This document shows positions 25,418 to 34,900 of a DNA stretch of 64,000 bases, in pieces. The number at the start of each line of letters is the position of its first letter. Positions within the stretch are counted from its first letter, which is position 1. The position numbers and the translations under genes were made by a program. The notes below the pieces were generated by a model, which was not told the DNA's origin, made no database searches, and saw nothing but the letters and a program-made list of their open reading frames with translations. The stretch comes from Bifidobacterium sp. (GTDB lineage: Bacteria; Actinomycetota; Actinomycetes; Actinomycetales; Bifidobacteriaceae): NCBI GenBank assembly GCA_022640915.1, contig JALCCT010000009.1:1-64000 (forward strand), read 5' to 3'.

Positions 25418-27263
25418 CGTTGCAAACGATGGCATGAACAAGGGTGCCGGCGCAGATCGCGCGCCCCGGAACGTGGCCAATGGTACGGCGCGTCCCACAG
25501 GTTTTTCGCGTTATCTCAGTATCTGGCGCAAGGATCACTGGTTTTGGCCCTATCTGCGGCAGCACCGCATGCTGTTGGCCGCGATCTTCCTCGTCGGCGC
25601 GCTGACCTTCGTGTGCGGCGCTGGACTGATGTTCACATCCGGTTTTCTCATCAGCCGCTCGGCCCGTCACCCGTACAACATCTTCGCGGTCTACGTGCCT
25701 ATCGTGCTCACGCGGGCTTTCGGCATCGGGCGGCCATCATTCAAATATCTCGAACGTATCGCCAGCCACGACTGGGTGCTGCGCGTGGTCTCCAAGCTGC
25801 GCGTGCAGCTGTACCGCACGCTCTCGCGCGACGCGGCCTTCCTGACTGAACATGAACGCACCGGCACCGTGCTCAGTCTGCTTGCCGACGATCTGGACCA
25901 TCTGGAGAACTTCTATCTGCGCACGATCTTCCCTACAATCGTGGCTTATATTATGTGGATTGCTGTCACGATAGCCGTTGGCATCTTCTCATGGCAGACC
26001 AGTGTGATTCTTTTCCTGCTCTTCGCGCTGGTGCTGATTGCTGCGCCGCTGATATCGCTGGCGTTCTGCGATGCCCGCTATGCGCGCGAAAAGGTGGCGC
26101 GGCAGCACGAGTACACGGCTGTGACTGAAAGCTATCTGGGGCTTGGCGACTGGGTTATCACGCATCGCGACGAAGAATTCGCCATGATCGGGGCCGGACA
26201 GTTCTCGGCAATTAGCGCCAGCCAAGCTGAACAGAGAAGCTTCGAACGGTGGCGTAACTTCGCCATCCAAATGATTTTCGCCGTGATGGCGGCGGGACTA
26301 TTGGCCGGTTCGGCACTGTTCCTGACATCCAGCACTGGCAGCGCCGATTTTGCGGCTGGCGTGGTGCTGGCGCTGTTCCCGCTGATTGATTGCTTCATTG
26401 TCGTCGCTCAGGCTTTCGCGGAGGTGCCGTTGTACAGCGATTCCTTGGAACATCTCAACGCTCTGACCGAGCGGGTGGAGTCCCATCAGCCCGCGGAAGT
26501 GCCGCAACGGAAACTTATCGGGCTGATACGCAGCATCGATTTCGACCATGTGACGTTTTCCTATGGCTGCGGCCAGCCCTTGCTGCTCGATGATTTCAGC
26601 TTGCATATCGAAGCCGGGCAGAAAGTGGCGCTGCTCGGGCCCAGCGGTGAGGGTAAGACCACGATTCTGCAGCTGCTGCTCGGCGACCTCGTGCCTCAGC
26701 TTGGCGAGATCCGTGTTAACGGCATACCGGTACGGGCGCTGCAATCCGAGCGTGCGAGGCTGTTCGGCTACCTCAATCAGCAGGCCTTCGTATTCAACAC
26801 GACCATTGGAGACAATGTGAGGCTCGGCAAGCCGGGCGCTCAGGATAATGAGGTCTGGCGGGCGTTGGATGACGTACAGCTCGGCGATTTTGTGCGCGGC
26901 TTGCCTGGCCGGCTTGCAGAGCCGGTCGACGAATCAGGCCAGCGACTTTCTGGCGGCCAACGTCAGCGCCTCGCCTTGGCCAGGATACTGCTCAAGGACA
27001 CACCGGTAATTCTGCTGGACGAGCCGACCATCGGCCTTGACCCGATTACCGAGCATGCGCTCATGGACATGATTTTACGAGTAAGCCAACATCGCACATT
27101 GCTGTGGGTGACCCATCACTTGCAGGGCCTTGAGGATGCGGACAACGTGGTATTCCTTGAGTCCGGCCGCATCGCCATGCAGGGTGCGCCGCATAAGCTC
27201 TACCGCAGCAATGCGCGCTTCCGCGAGCTCTACAGGCTCGATGTCGGCGAGTTCGCCGCGTAG
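25410..27263 (+). CDS. cydC: CydC: ABC exporter subunit for cytochrome bd assembly
   Basis: This is the partner of CydD, with 617 residues from the ATG at 25410 (GAGGGG 8 nt upstream). It has a polar N-terminal ~40 residues, a membrane domain to about 350, and an ATPase domain with GPSGEGKTT, LSGGQRQR and ILLDEPTIGLD. The residues GIGRPSFKYLERIASHDWVLR are typical of CydC. It is the last gene of the operon and abuts the stop of the convergent prenyl synthase, with no spacer. Confidence 0.95.
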   Translation: MNNVANDGMNKGAGADRAPRNVANGTARPTGFSRYLSIWRKDHWFWPYLRQHRMLLAAIFLVGALTFVCGAGLMFTSGFLISRSARHPYNIFAVYVPIVLTRAFGIGRPSFKYLERIASHDWVLRVVSKLRVQLYRTLSRDAAFLTEHERTGTVLSLLADDLDHLENFYLRTIFPTIVAYIMWIAVTIAVGIFSWQTSVILFLLFALVLIAAPLISLAFCDARYAREKVARQHEYTAVTESYLGLGDWVITHRDEEFAMIGAGQFSAISASQAEQRSFERWRNFAIQMIFAVMAAGLLAGSALFLTSSTGSADFAAGVVLALFPLIDCFIVVAQAFAEVPLYSDSLEHLNALTERVESHQPAEVPQRKLIGLIRSIDFDHVTFSYGCGQPLLLDDFSLHIEAGQKVALLGPSGEGKTTILQLLLGDLVPQLGEIRVNGIPVRALQSERARLFGYLNQQAFVFNTTIGDNVRLGKPGAQDNEVWRALDDVQLGDFVRGLPGRLAEPVDESGQRLSGGQRQRLALARILLKDTPVILLDEPTIGLDPITEHALMDMILRVSQHRTLLWVTHHLQGLEDADNVVFLESGRIAMQGAPHKLYRSNARFRELYRLDVGEFAA

Positions 27264-28244
27264 CTACAGCTGCTGGCGGATACGGAGCAGAACATCCCTG
27301 GCTTGCTGGATCCTCGCCGGTCGGACGGCATCGGCTAGGGCGACGAGGCAGGAGTCAGCGGCGTCAAGATGCTTCATGGCTTCGGCTCGGGAGCGTTCGA
27401 TCAGATGGGGATGCGCCTGCAGATAGCGTTCTACTTCCTGCGGATTATCGTGGCTGAGCAGCTGGGCGAAACCGGGATCGTCATGCAGCGCGAGCAGCAC
27501 GGGCAGTGTGTAGATGCCGTCCGCCACATCCTCGAGCTTGGGCTTGCCGGTGTCGTGGGCAAGATCGAAGTCGGCGATGTCATCCATGATTTGGAAGGCC
27601 ATGCCGACATGATCGCCAAATGTCCGTGCGGTTTCCAACAGCTCAGATTCGCAGTCCTGCGCACCGTGCGGCTGCGCGCCCAGCCGCACACCGGTGAGGC
27701 AGGCGAGCCGGAACAGTGCGGCGGTCTTGCCCCCGATGGCTTTGCGATAGTAGTCCAGGGTCGTCTCGGTGTTGTGACGTGCCGATTCCTGCAGCAGTTC
27801 ACCGCCGACAATTTCGCAGACTGTCGAAGCCTGTTCACGCAGAAAATCAGTGTTCGGTGCGATTGTCGCCATGATCTCCATGTAGCGCGACAGAATCAGA
27901 TCGCCGAGGTATATCGCGGCCTTGTTGCCGGATGTAGTGTGCACTGTGGGCTGATTGCGCCGAATTGGCGCTGAATCGAGCACGTCGTCATGTACAAGCG
28001 TGGCCAAGTGCAGCATCTCGATAGCTGCTGCGCCGGTGATGACCTGATCGCTGAGTTTCCCGGAATCCTGGCTCGCCGCCCGGCCGAACAGCACAACGAG
28101 CGTGGCACGAATCATCTTGCCGTGATTGTCAAGCAATTGACGATACTCACGGCGGTACGGGGCGACGCTGGTTTCTTCGCTCCGCATCGTGTCCACGACG
28201 CGGCGCATATCCGACTGCAACGCCATTTCCTGCTGTACTGACAT
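27264..28244 (-). CDS. Polyprenyl diphosphate synthase (trans-isoprenyl type)
   Basis: This 326-residue all-alpha enzyme chain-elongates isoprenyl diphosphates with IPP. The first aspartate-rich motif is LVHDDVLDSAP and the second FQIMDDIADFD; both DDxxD are intact. The GKMIRATL region binds substrate. The two residues before the first DDxxD set chain length, and the small or non-aromatic residues there suggest a medium or long product. The ATG complementary to 28242-28244 has GGGGAC upstream. Its position directly against cydC suggests it may make the quinone side chain for this oxidase; undecaprenyl-type lipid or other isoprenoid roles remain possible. Confidence 0.88.
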   Translation of the reverse strand: MSVQQEMALQSDMRRVVDTMRSEETSVAPYRREYRQLLDNHGKMIRATLVVLFGRAASQDSGKLSDQVITGAAAIEMLHLATLVHDDVLDSAPIRRNQPTVHTTSGNKAAIYLGDLILSRYMEIMATIAPNTDFLREQASTVCEIVGGELLQESARHNTETTLDYYRKAIGGKTAALFRLACLTGVRLGAQPHGAQDCESELLETARTFGDHVGMAFQIMDDIADFDLAHDTGKPKLEDVADGIYTLPVLLALHDDPGFAQLLSHDNPQEVERYLQAHPHLIERSRAEAMKHLDAADSCLVALADAVRPARIQQARDVLLRIRQQL

Positions 28245-28427
28245 GCGTCCCCGCTCTCGTTCTTCTGCCGTAAACCATACCAATATAGCAATGTCTGACG
28301 CATCCGCGAGCGTTATTCTGTTTTCGGGCGGGTGCCCCCGGCTTATCGGCGCTGCCCTAAGATAGGGTGCGACAGAGGTCTTCGATGGCTTCGCATGGGA
28401 AAGTCGGAAGAAGGAGAAGGCAGGGCG

Positions 28428-29462
28428 ATGGGTTTGAATCCTTGGGTGGTCGCGGTGCTGTTTTTGCCCGCGATCGTATTCGGCGTGCTGTTTCTTGTGG
28501 CGTTCATCAAAGAGCCTCGGCAATTTCGCAACGCCATTTGGTTCATGCTCCTGCTGATGTCTCTTATCGGCGCCGGATTGGTGATTTCCGAGCAGGAGTG
28601 GCTCATCGTCCTGGCTCTTGTTGCGATTGGTTTCGCTCCTTTCTTGGTGGTCCTCTTCTTGGTAATTAACTCGGTGAGCGTTATTCGGCGCGAAGGGGTT
28701 TCGCTAGCCACCATGATGCCGGGCATTCTGGCGCTCGGCATCATCCTCTTCCTCATGCTGTTCATAGGGGGCCTCGGCGCCGGGCCGCGCTGGCTCACGA
28801 GCCTGATCGGCCTGGTGCTTATGGAAGGCCTGTGGCTCTTCTTCTCATTCGCGGCTTTGCTCGTCTACTCATGGTTCTACCGCATGCTGCCGCGCAGGCG
28901 GCGCTATGACTACATTATCGTCCATGGTGCGGGTCTTAGCGGCGACAAACCCACCCCGCTGCTGCGTGGACGCATCGACAAGGCCGTGGAGCTTTGGGAG
29001 CGTCAGCAGCGCCGTGGCCTATTTGTTGTATCCGGCGGGCAGGGAGACGACGAAGTCGTCAGTGAGGCCGAGGCGATGCGCAATTACCTGACCGAGGAGC
29101 GGCATATTCCCGAAGCGTGCATTCTCATGGAGAATCGTTCGACGACGACCATGGAGAACCTCATGTTCTCCAAAGAGATCATGGACAGGCACAGCGGCTC
29201 GGCGCCGCGTGCGTATCGCGCTGCATTGGTGACTAGCGATTACCACGTGTTCCGCGCCAGCGAGTACGCGCACCGGATCGGGTTAAATGCGGATGGCGTG
29301 GGCAGCCGCACGCGGGGATATTACTGGCCGACTGCCTTCATCCGTGAGTTTGTGGCGATCAGCCGTTCGCACATGTGGCCGTATCTTGGCATTGCGGTCG
29401 TGTGGCTGATCAGTTTAGGCGTTTTCGATATGCTCGTCCCATGGCTTGCGGGTCGGTTCTAA
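28428..29462 (+). CDS. DUF218 (YdcF/SanA-like) membrane protein
   Basis: The 344-residue protein starts at the ATG at 28428 (AAGGAGAAGG upstream). The N-terminal half has about five hydrophobic segments (to residue ~155). A DUF218 domain follows: YDYIIVHGAGLSGDKPT, RIDKAVEL, VVSGGQGDDEVVSEAEAMRNYL, ENRSTTTMENLMFS and VTSDYHVFRASEYA. A last hydrophobic segment closes the protein. The family is linked to envelope integrity and vancomycin sensitivity in E. coli (SanA), but the reaction is unknown. It is divergent from the prenyl synthase. Confidence 0.85.
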   Translation: MGLNPWVVAVLFLPAIVFGVLFLVAFIKEPRQFRNAIWFMLLLMSLIGAGLVISEQEWLIVLALVAIGFAPFLVVLFLVINSVSVIRREGVSLATMMPGILALGIILFLMLFIGGLGAGPRWLTSLIGLVLMEGLWLFFSFAALLVYSWFYRMLPRRRRYDYIIVHGAGLSGDKPTPLLRGRIDKAVELWERQQRRGLFVVSGGQGDDEVVSEAEAMRNYLTEERHIPEACILMENRSTTTMENLMFSKEIMDRHSGSAPRAYRAALVTSDYHVFRASEYAHRIGLNADGVGSRTRGYYWPTAFIREFVAISRSHMWPYLGIAVVWLISLGVFDMLVPWLAGRF

Positions 29463-29553
29463 CGGATTGCCGTAGGGTAGCTGGCGTCACCAGGTGCTGC
29501 TTGATGGCGACAAAGCGCTCAGTGGCTGGGGAAATCGGAGTCTAGAGAAAGAG

Positions 29554-29626
29554 AGCCGCTTGACAGAATCGAACTGTCGACCTTCTCATTACGAGTGAGA
29601 CGCTCTACCAACTGAGCTAAAGCGGC
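29554..29626 (-). tRNA. tRNA-Thr (anticodon CGU)
   Basis: A 73-nt cloverleaf on the minus strand: GCCGCTT pairs with AAGCGGC, followed by discriminator T. The anticodon stem TCTCA/TGAGA encloses CTCGTAA with anticodon CGT, reading ACG. The T-loop is GTTCGATTC. CCA is not encoded. Confidence 0.95.
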
Positions 29627-29861
29627 AACGGCCCGAGCGGCGTTCGCCACCCGCGCACAAGATGATGAGTGTACCGGATGGTATCGAATTTGTCTAATAC
29701 AAAGCGTGCCATTGCACCCCACGTTTTTAGAAGATGTTCAGTGTGTCTTCGTTTACGATGCTGCTGCCGTTTTCACAGCGACACCGCAACCGCGTCATGC
29801 CGAGCCGCGCCAAGTCCTGGAGCTGTTGCCGTGTCACACCTTGTTCGGCCGCTGCGCAACA

Positions 29862-31019
29862 ATGGAGCGCATGGTCGAAACGAATGATTTGTGCGATTTC
29901 CACGCGATTATCCCCGCAGGAGGCACCGGCACTAGGCTTTGGCCGCTCAGCCGCGCCTCCCGGCCGAAGTTCCTCTTCGACCCGCTTGGGCAGGGACGTA
30001 CGCTGTTGCAATCGACCTTCGACCGCCTGGCTGCCATCGTAGGGAAGGACCATGTCGTGGTAAGCACCGGCTGGCGCTATGTCCAACCAGTGCGCGAGCA
30101 ACTGCCTGAGCTCGACGCCGAGAGCATTTTCGCCGAACCGGTCCCCAGGGATTCCACAGCGGCGATTGCCTTGGCCGCTGCCGTGCTCGCGCGGCGCTAT
30201 GGTGAGCAGACGATTGTCGGTTCCTTCGCCGCCGACCATGTGATTCGTGGCGCTGAAGCGTTCGCTGAGTCCGTTCGGCAGGCGGTGGCGACCGCGCGCG
30301 CTGGATACGTCACGACCATCGGCATCGCGGCATCACGCCCATCTACTGCTTTCGGGTACATCCACCAAGGGCCTTCACTCGCCGCGCGCATCCCGAAGGC
30401 GCCCAGCGCGCGCAAGGTGGAGCGCTTCGTGGAGAAACCGGACGCTCCCACCGCACAGGCCTATCTGTCGACCGGTGAATACCGTTGGAACGCCGGCATG
30501 TTCGTGATGCGCGCCGACGTGCTGCTGAATCACCTGCGCGAGGGCAGACCTGTGATGTATGAGGCGATTTCACGTATCGCTGACGCATACATGGTCTCTG
30601 CGCACACTAGGGATGAGGTCGTAGATGAGGCCATGGCCCGCTATTGGCCAAGCATCGAGAAGATAGCCTTCGACTACGCCGTGGCCGAACCGCTGAGCGT
30701 GCGCGGGGGAGTGGCGATGATTCCGGGTGACTTCGGCTGGGACGATATTGGTGACTTCAACTCGGTGGCAGCTCTGCTACCCAGCGCGAACGAGCACAAT
30801 GTCAAGGTCATGGGCGACACCGACCAAGTGATGTGCTTGGATTCCGCCGGTGACGTGGTCGCGCCCGTGTCCGGCCGCACGATTGTGCTGCTCGGAGTCA
30901 ACGATATGGTTGTGGCTGACACCCCGGATGCCCTGCTCATCGCTCCGCGCGCCCGCAGCCAGGAGATCAAATCCGTTGTGTCGCATCTGCAGGCTGAGGG
31001 ACGTGAGGCAATTCTGTAG
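29862..31019 (+). CDS. manC: Mannose-1-phosphate guanylyltransferase
   Basis: This enzyme makes GDP-mannose from mannose-1-phosphate and GTP. From ATG 29862 it has 385 residues; an alternative ATG is at 29871, and neither has a strong ribosome-binding site. The nucleotidyltransferase signature is IPAGGTGTRLWPLSRASRPKF. FVEKPD and RWNAGMFVMRADVL are also diagnostic. The protein lacks the C-terminal isomerase domain of bifunctional ManC, so it is the short form. It lies before pgi and may supply sugar nucleotides for the polysaccharide locus at the right end of the window. Confidence 0.88.
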   Translation: MERMVETNDLCDFHAIIPAGGTGTRLWPLSRASRPKFLFDPLGQGRTLLQSTFDRLAAIVGKDHVVVSTGWRYVQPVREQLPELDAESIFAEPVPRDSTAAIALAAAVLARRYGEQTIVGSFAADHVIRGAEAFAESVRQAVATARAGYVTTIGIAASRPSTAFGYIHQGPSLAARIPKAPSARKVERFVEKPDAPTAQAYLSTGEYRWNAGMFVMRADVLLNHLREGRPVMYEAISRIADAYMVSAHTRDEVVDEAMARYWPSIEKIAFDYAVAEPLSVRGGVAMIPGDFGWDDIGDFNSVAALLPSANEHNVKVMGDTDQVMCLDSAGDVVAPVSGRTIVLLGVNDMVVADTPDALLIAPRARSQEIKSVVSHLQAEGREAIL

Positions 31020-31176
31020 ACCTCATTGGCTGCAGGCGTAAGAGTTGCAATGCGAATGCGGCTGTCCGATTTCGTGAGTACCTTGTGAACTGAAGGAATC
31101 AGTGCGGCCACGCTGCGTGGTTTGCAGCCGTCCGGATGCTACGCGCTGATTCGTATCGATGATGAAAGGACCATGC

Positions 31177-32874
31177 ATGGCCATCAAACCTCCTATTGAC
31201 GCGACGCAGACCCAGGAGTGGGCAGCGTTGCAGCAGCATTTCGACGACTTGCAGGCCGAAGGTGTCGACCTCAAGACGTGGTTCGCCAATGACGCGGATC
31301 GTGTTGACAAGCTCAGTTTTGATGCAGGCGATCTGCATTTCGACTTGTCGAAGAACTTGATCAAGCCCGAGACGCTGGCGCTGTTCGCCGATCTCGCTAA
31401 GGCTGTCAAGCTCGATGAGCGCACTAAGGCGATGTACACCGGAGTGCATATCAACAACACTGAAGACCGCGCTGTGCTCCACACTGTGCTGCGTCGCCCG
31501 GCCACAGACGAAGGCAAGTTCATTGTCGACGGTCAGGACACGGTCAAGGACGTGCGCGAGGTGCTCTCGCGCATTTACGCCTTCGCCGACAAGGTCCGTT
31601 CCGGCGAGTGGACCGGCGTGAGTGGCAAGAAGATCACCACCGTAGTCAACATCGGTATCGGCGGCTCCGATCTTGGTCCCGTCATGGTGTACGAGGCGCT
31701 CAAGGCTTACGCGGACGCGGGCATCAGCGCGCGCTACATCTCCAACATCGACCCCAACGACATGGCGGAGAAGACCAAGGGGCTGGATCCTGAGACCACG
31801 CTGTTCATCATCGTTTCCAAGACCTTCACCACGCTCGAGACGCTGACCAACGCCCGTGAGGCGCGCGCCTGGCTGCTCAAGGGCCTCAAGGCTGCAGGCG
31901 CTGTCGATGGCTCGGACGAGAAGAACGCCGAAGCGGTAAGCAAGCATTTCGTGGCCGTTTCCACCAATTTGGAGAAAGTCGCTGAATTCGGCATCGATCC
32001 GGCCAACGCCTTCGGCTTCTGGAACTGGGTCGGCGGCCGCTATTCTGTCGACGCAGCAGTGGGTACCTCGCTGGCCGTGGTCTTCGGCCCGAAGCGCTTC
32101 GAAGAGTTCCTGCACGGTTTCCATGCGATCGACGAGTACTTCGCGAATACGCCGTTCGACAAGAACGTCGTGGTGCTGCTGGGCATGCTCAATGTCTGGT
32201 ACCGCAACTTCTTCAAGGCCGCTTCGCACGCTGTGCTGCCCTATGACCAGTACCTCCACCGCTTCCCGGCGTATCTGCAGCAGCTGACCATGGAATCCAA
32301 CGGCAAGTCAGTGCGTTGGGACGGCACCCCTGTAACGACCGAAACCGGCGAGATCTTCTGGGGCGAGCCTGGCACAAACGGCCAGCATGCGTTTTACCAG
32401 CTCATCCACCAGGGAACGCAGCTCATTCCGGCTGATTTCATCGCCTTCGCCAACACGCCGAATCCAACCAAGGACGGCGGTCAAGATGTGCACGAGCTTT
32501 TCCTGGGCAATTATCTGGCACAGACCAAGGCGCTGGCCTTCGGCAAGACTGCTGACGAAGTGCGTGCAGAAGGCACCCCGGAGGAGATCGTGCCGGCACG
32601 CGTGTTCGCGGGCAACCGACCGACCACTTCCATTTTCGGCGATGCGCTCACTCCGTTCTCGCTGGGCGAGCTGATTGCGCTCTACGAGCACATCACCTTC
32701 GTCGAAGGTACTGTGTGGGGCCTGGACTCCTACGACCAGTGGGGTGTGGAGTTGGGCAAGCAGCTCGCCAAGCAGATCACCCCTGCGATCTCGCAGGATG
32801 ACGACGCTCTCGCGCAGCAAGACGCCTCCACCCAAAGCCTGATCAAGTTCTATCGCGGGCATCGCAAGTTCTGA
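31177..32874 (+). CDS. pgi: Glucose-6-phosphate isomerase
   Basis: This enzyme interconverts glucose-6-phosphate and fructose-6-phosphate, the entry to the bifid shunt. The 565 residues start at the ATG at 31177, 6 nt after AAAGGA. Landmarks are [42 protein letters not shown] and the C-terminal signature [14 protein letters not shown] strong terminator follows. Confidence 0.98.
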   Translation: MAIKPPIDATQTQEWAALQQHFDDLQAEGVDLKTWFANDADRVDKLSFDAGDLHFDLSKNLIKPETLALFADLAKAVKLDERTKAMYTGVHINNTEDRAVLHTVLRRPATDEGKFIVDGQDTVKDVREVLSRIYAFADKVRSGEWTGVSGKKITTVVNIGIGGSDLGPVMVYEALKAYADAGISARYISNIDPNDMAEKTKGLDPETTLFIIVSKTFTTLETLTNAREARAWLLKGLKAAGAVDGSDEKNAEAVSKHFVAVSTNLEKVAEFGIDPANAFGFWNWVGGRYSVDAAVGTSLAVVFGPKRFEEFLHGFHAIDEYFANTPFDKNVVVLLGMLNVWYRNFFKAASHAVLPYDQYLHRFPAYLQQLTMESNGKSVRWDGTPVTTETGEIFWGEPGTNGQHAFYQLIHQGTQLIPADFIAFANTPNPTKDGGQDVHELFLGNYLAQTKALAFGKTADEVRAEGTPEEIVPARVFAGNRPTTSIFGDALTPFSLGELIALYEHITFVEGTVWGLDSYDQWGVELGKQLAKQITPAISQDDDALAQQDASTQSLIKFYRGHRKF

Positions 32875-32954
32875 TTGCATGGCGTTGTGCAGGGGCGGCG
32901 CTGGTGCGCCAAGCCTGAATGCGCGCTTTGGTAACGTTCGCTCATCTTAGAGTC

Positions 32955-33000
32955 ATGAATCCCGCATTGCCTCTTGTGGCAATGCGGGATTCATGTTTTT
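32955..33000 (+). terminator. Rho-independent terminator after pgi
   Basis: A perfect 17-bp stem (32955-32971 with 32978-32994), a 6-nt loop and then GTTTTT. It is the best terminator in the window. It may also act on the opposite strand for the convergent ABC ATPase gene, which ends at 33059. Confidence 0.92.
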
Positions 33001-33058
33001 CTGTGCCTCGGCGGCATGATGGGTAAGGCGCCAAGGCCCGCAGCTCCTGCGGCAGCGC

Positions 33059-34870
33059 CTAGCGGTTCTCCTCATCGAGGATAAGCATGTCGTCGTCGGC
33101 ATCGTAATCAAACAATTCGCCGTAGCGCCCCCAGGTGACTGCGATGCGGAACTGCTGGCGTGCTTTGATGTCCTCATGGCGGCTGCGCAGCAGATCGACG
33201 ATTAGCTCACCGCGCAGCCGGCCGGATTTCGACTGCTTAAGCGCATGGTCGATCGTGCGCACGAGCGGCGCGTGCTGCAGAGCCAAGCGTGCAAACACCG
33301 TCTTCGAGCCGAGGATGTCGGCGTCATGCCATTGCCAGCCTGCTTCGGTGAGCTGTGCGCGTCCGTCGTGAACATCCAGTACTTCGAGCATTGCGCCTGC
33401 ATCGATCAGCGGGAAAAGATCATCCACTTCGAAGGAGAGCAGGCTGGCTAGGTCGGCGAGATCGATGCCGTCAGGGTTTTCCGCGAGCACATCGAGCAGC
33501 CCCGCCAGGCCGCCCGGCGTTGCGTTTGGCATGAACTGCTGGTCATCCGGCATCCGTTTCGGTGCAGGCATCGTGGTTGTCGGGGTGTCGGCTGCGTCGT
33601 AGTTGTCAGCAAAAGCCTCTTGTGCGCTACGCGCGGCATCGGTTTCCGAGCTGGATGAGACGCCGGCGCGCGCACGGTGAATGTGATCGCTGCCGCCGTG
33701 GATCGCTGCCGCGTCCGGCTTGATTATCTGTCCCTCGGTTTCGTATGCCGAGAGGAGATCGGCTCCTGCAGCGGTTGATGCAACACCTGATATCGCCGAT
33801 GCCAGCGAGTCCGTTTGTGCATGCTGCGGCATCGGCGACGGCTCCGATGTCATCTCGGGAATCATATGTGGCTTGTTCTCAGCGTTGGCTGCGCTGGCGT
33901 CGATAGCCTCTTCGCGCTCAACGGGCTTGCTGGTTCCGCGATTTTCGGCAACGCTGCCGGATGCTCCGGCCTTGTTATCGGTTCTTTCGGCTTCCTCAGC
34001 TTCCACAGTCGTGTGCCCGGCATTGGCAGCCTTCTCCTGATGTGCACCTGTCATCACCGAGTACAGGTAGTCGACGCGTGCCTCGAAGTCGGCGCTGTGC
34101 CGTTCGCGCGGGCGAGGCAAGTTGACTGGCACTTGCGCGACGATCCGACCGGGGTGCGATCCGAATACGATAACGCGGTCGGCCATCTCCACAGCCTCTT
34201 CGATATTGTGGGTGACCATCAGAATGGAGCGGATGCTGTGGTCCTTGCCATTCCACAAGTTCAGCACTTCTTGGCGTAGATTCTCAGCAGTCAGCACATC
34301 GAGCGCCGAGAACGGCTCGTCCATGAACAGGGCGTCGGGGTGTAGCACGAGGGCGCGGGCGATGCCGACGCGCTGGCGCATACCGCCGGACAATTCTTTC
34401 GGGTAAGCCGATTCGAAGCCATCCAGGCCGATGGCGTCGATGGCAGCAAGAGCCACTTTGTGCCGCTGTTCGCGCGGCACGCCGCGCGCTTCAAGACCCA
34501 GCTCCACATTGGCTTGTACCGTGAGCCAAGGCATAAGCGCGAATGTCTGAAATACCAGTGCGACGCCGGGATTCGGCCCGTCCAATGGGTCTCCTCGATA
34601 GTCGACGGTTCCTTCGCTCGGCTGCACAAGCCCGGCCAAAATACGCAGGAACGTTGATTTTCCGGCTCCAGAGCGTCCGAGTATCGCGACGATCTCATTG
34701 TCGTATAACGTGAAGGAGATGTCGTCGAGCACGGTGAGATCCGATCCCTTGTCTGTGGCGAAGCGCTTGGTGACGTGCTGCGCGCTGATAACGCTGTCGT
34801 CGCGGTTGGCATTGAGGCCGTCCAGGGTGTTGCGGTTTTTGGTCATGGCGTTCCTAATAGTGAAGCTCAT
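33059..34870 (-). CDS. ABC transporter ATPase with AAA-associated C-terminal domain
   Basis: The protein has 603 residues. An NitT/TauT-type ABC ATPase domain occupies about 30-270 (Walker [51 protein letters not shown]). A disordered Ala/Ser/Glu-rich linker of about 190 residues follows. The C-terminal AAA-associated domain begins near residue 450 (GGLAGLLDVLAENPDGIDLADL) and ends with an acidic tail. Such ATPases pair with duplicated permeases (COG4986/COG4754 type). The permease gene is 30 nt upstream. A second start at 34846 with AGGA 7 nt upstream is equally plausible. The substrate is unknown. Confidence 0.85.
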   Translation of the reverse strand: MSFTIRNAMTKNRNTLDGLNANRDDSVISAQHVTKRFATDKGSDLTVLDDISFTLYDNEIVAILGRSGAGKSTFLRILAGLVQPSEGTVDYRGDPLDGPNPGVALVFQTFALMPWLTVQANVELGLEARGVPREQRHKVALAAIDAIGLDGFESAYPKELSGGMRQRVGIARALVLHPDALFMDEPFSALDVLTAENLRQEVLNLWNGKDHSIRSILMVTHNIEEAVEMADRVIVFGSHPGRIVAQVPVNLPRPRERHSADFEARVDYLYSVMTGAHQEKAANAGHTTVEAEEAERTDNKAGASGSVAENRGTSKPVEREEAIDASAANAENKPHMIPEMTSEPSPMPQHAQTDSLASAISGVASTAAGADLLSAYETEGQIIKPDAAAIHGGSDHIHRARAGVSSSSETDAARSAQEAFADNYDAADTPTTTMPAPKRMPDDQQFMPNATPGGLAGLLDVLAENPDGIDLADLASLLSFEVDDLFPLIDAGAMLEVLDVHDGRAQLTEAGWQWHDADILGSKTVFARLALQHAPLVRTIDHALKQSKSGRLRGELIVDLLRSRHEDIKARQQFRIAVTWGRYGELFDYDADDDMLILDEENR

Positions 34871-34900
34871 ACTTCCTTCTCTCTGCTGTTTTGTATCGTG

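Noticed and set aside
31099..32259. A 386-codon open frame antisense to pgi
   Set aside because: Shadow of a certain housekeeping gene; no ribosome-binding site.
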